Assembly: GCA_041601535.1 (NCBI GenBank)
Contig: JBFIHZ010000190.1
Location: 1 to 7,657, forward strand
Source: JBFIHZ01 sp041601535
GTDB taxonomy: Bacteria > Pseudomonadota > Gammaproteobacteria > Xanthomonadales > SZUA-36
Length of the DNA stretch: 7,657 nt
Direction: 5' to 3'
Shown here: piece after piece, positions 6,685-7,657 of the stretch
How the letters are laid out: every line of letters starts with the position of its first letter
Position numbering within the stretch: the stretch's first letter is position 1
The notes under the pieces: model-generated
Told to the model about the DNA's origin: nothing
Databases searched by the model: none
The model's input: the letters and a program-made list of their open reading frames with translations, nothing else
Position numbers and translations under genes: made by a program

Positions 6685-6713
6685 TTGGATTGTTTCTACG
6701 CTGGGATTAATAC
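6685..6713 (+). promoter_or_regulatory. Possible promoter in the convergent gap
   Basis: TTGGAT (6685-6690) and TAATAC (6708-6713) are separated by 17 nt. A transcript would start near 6720 and run into the 6735-6777 stem-loop, with no open frame of note behind it. This is a motif match in non-coding DNA and may be chance. Confidence 0.25.
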
Positions 6714-6734
6714 ATGTTTACACAGGAAAGACGC

Positions 6735-6777
6735 CAGGACCGGGGCATAACTGCAGATTTACCATGCTCTGGTCCTG
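6735..6777. repeat. 14-bp stem-loop, possible terminator or small RNA element
   Basis: The arms at 6735-6748 and 6764-6777 pair over 14 bp: CAGGACC with GGTCCTG and GCAT with ATGC are exact, joined by three pairs of which two are G-U on the plus strand. The loop is 15 nt and contains CTGCAG. No T-run follows on the plus strand. On the minus strand it is followed by GCGTCTTTCC, a weak U-rich tail, so it might terminate the oxygenase transcript 151 nt after its stop codon. It could also be the core of a small RNA or an isolated extragenic palindrome. Confidence 0.5.
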
Positions 6778-6927
6778 TCTCAGCACAGTGCCCGCGGGCA
6801 GCTCAGCAAGCCGCCGCAGCCTCAGCCCAAGCCGTTGATTAGCCCATGGAATTTGACCGGGTACTGGCAACCGTCCGCCGCGGCCAGGCCGAACCAGCCC
6901 TGCCCGGCAACACAGCTGGCCTGGTGC

Positions 6928-7581
6928 TCAGCCACCATCCCCGCTTTCGAACACGATATCCATGGAGAACATCAGGCGCTCCTCATCCGCCGCGAAATGC
7001 GGGTGAGCGAAATGCTGCAACCAGCCGGGGAACACCAGGCAGGTGCCATTCATTGGAAAATAGTGCTTGTCGTAAGGCCAGTTCTTGCGCGCCGGAAAGG
7101 TTGACTCGACGTGCGGGTTGATAAAACCGATCGCGCCTTCCGGACGCGGCCTGACCGGCACGCGCGCGTAGTAGGTCAACACGCAGGAAATATCGCGGTG
7201 TAAATGCGGCGCCTGGTAAGCGGCCGCCGGGTAAAGCACGGCCCAACTGGCGGTAATACGCCAGCGTGTGCCGTTCACCGGCCAGCCGCTGATCTTCTGG
7301 TGCCCGGCCATATATGCCGCCACCGACGGCTCGGCAATTTCACTCAGCAACTTCCGCCAGGCCGGCTGATCCTGGCAATACTCATGCAGTGCGACGTCGG
7401 GTTGATAACCACCCACGGTGGTAATACTGTCTACCGTGACCCGGTTGGCCACCGTGTGATCGGCCTGCAGGCCTTTCACCAGTTGATACAGCCCCTGGTT
7501 CAGGTCGCTGTCGCCGTACTCGCGGTGCTGCACGATAACGGGAAACAGGGTCTCCAAAGTGTCTTTGCCGGGTTTGCGCAT
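6928..7581 (-). CDS. Putative 2-oxoglutarate/Fe(II)-dependent oxygenase
   Basis: Soluble protein of 217 residues, the usual size for the small CHP02466-like / 2OG-FeII_Oxy_5 oxygenases, which are predicted to hydroxylate or otherwise oxidise an unknown substrate with Fe(II), O2 and 2-oxoglutarate. The N-terminal LETLFPVIVQHREY (9-22) resembles the family's 'LFPTPV' opening. The core has ITASWAVLYPAAAYQAPHLH (109-128), then HRD (128-130) as a candidate HxD metal site (H126 is a second candidate), EGAIGFINPH (148-157), LVFPGWLQHFAHP (182-194) with distal His190, and ERLMFSMDIVFE (201-212) with R202 positioned to bind 2-oxoglutarate. ATG 7581 is the only good start, because an in-frame stop lies 3 codons upstream; its ribosome site is weak. 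It is convergent with the membrane protein gene. No upstream partner gene is visible before the window ends. Confidence 0.75.
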   Translation of the reverse strand: MRKPGKDTLETLFPVIVQHREYGDSDLNQGLYQLVKGLQADHTVANRVTVDSITTVGGYQPDVALHEYCQDQPAWRKLLSEIAEPSVAAYMAGHQKISGWPVNGTRWRITASWAVLYPAAAYQAPHLHRDISCVLTYYARVPVRPRPEGAIGFINPHVESTFPARKNWPYDKHYFPMNGTCLVFPGWLQHFAHPHFAADEERLMFSMDIVFESGDGG

Positions 7582-7657
7582 ATCTGCCAGTCAGTCGGGT
7601 TGCCTGATCAGCGCCAAGCTTACCGCAGATCAGCACAGCCAGCGAAGCCCGGTACAA

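Larger units (their letters stand above)
6659..6927. other. Non-coding gap between convergent genes
   Basis: No coding sequence was found in these 269 nt on either strand. They hold a possible promoter (6685-6713), a 14-bp stem-loop (6735-6777), a perfect 12-nt palindrome TGCCCGCGGGCA (6789-6800), and an inverted repeat CCAGGCC/GGCCTGG (6884-6890 and 6918-6924) just beyond the oxygenase stop codon. The last has a 27-nt loop and no T-run, so it is at best a weak terminator. Open frames that run from here into 7100-7121 on the plus strand are shadows of the oxygenase gene. Confidence 0.6.

Noticed and set aside
6789..6800. Perfect palindrome TGCCCGCGGGCA as an operator
   Set aside because: It is GC-only apart from its ends, is near no promoter, and is likely by chance in GC-rich DNA.
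6835..7121. Two plus-strand open frames of about 90 codons
   Set aside because: They start in non-coding DNA and run antisense into the oxygenase gene; neither has a ribosome site or a motif.
7582..7657. Possible 3' end of another minus-strand gene upstream of the oxygenase
   Set aside because: Short minus-strand frames end at about 7630 and 7620, but 76 nt is too little to recognise a product. The third frame is only an out-of-frame shadow that continues into the oxygenase.

Overview
The window is GC-rich, tightly packed bacterial chromosome. The adjacent order ubiE, ubiJ, ubiB for aerobic ubiquinone synthesis, with UbiE very close to the enterobacterial protein over its whole 251 residues, points to a gammaproteobacterium. 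The genus cannot be fixed from the sequence alone. No IS, phage, CRISPR, tRNA or rRNA sequence was seen.

Layout, left to right. (1) 1-1012, minus: the N-terminal 337 residues of a CPA1-type cation:proton antiporter, whose 3' end lies outside the window. (2) 1013-1255: a divergent intergenic region with a candidate promoter for each side; the antiporter promoter sits inside a 9-bp dyad. (3) 1256-4470, plus: ubiE, then a 126-nt gap with a 10-bp stem-loop, then ubiJ and ubiB overlapping by 4 nt (GTGA). (4) 4492-5568, plus: a P-loop sulfotransferase-like protein only 21 nt after ubiB, in a place where many relatives carry tat or his genes. (5) 5576-6658, plus: a TetR-family regulator with a near-consensus sigma-70 promoter, followed by a small four-helix membrane protein of unknown function. 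Two inverted repeats of identical geometry (CTTAC-N6-GTAAG) lie in front of these two genes. (6) 6659-6927: a non-coding convergent gap with a 14-bp stem-loop and a possible promoter. (7) 6928-7581, minus: a complete small 2-oxoglutarate/Fe(II) oxygenase-like protein. (8) 7582-7657: no supportable gene.

How the genes fit together. UbiE methylates the quinone ring. UbiJ is a lipid-binding scaffold of the soluble Ubi complex, and UbiB is a membrane-anchored atypical kinase/ATPase that helps the lipid intermediates along the pathway. The sulfotransferase-like gene may be read from the ubi transcript, but nothing in it indicates a quinone role. The TetR and membrane protein genes look like a self-contained two-gene regulatory unit: the repressor probably controls itself and its neighbour through the two matched operators. 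This is the most distinctive and least described feature of the window. The oxygenase is transcribed toward this unit and separated from it. A functional link between the sulfotransferase-like protein and the oxygenase is only a conjecture.
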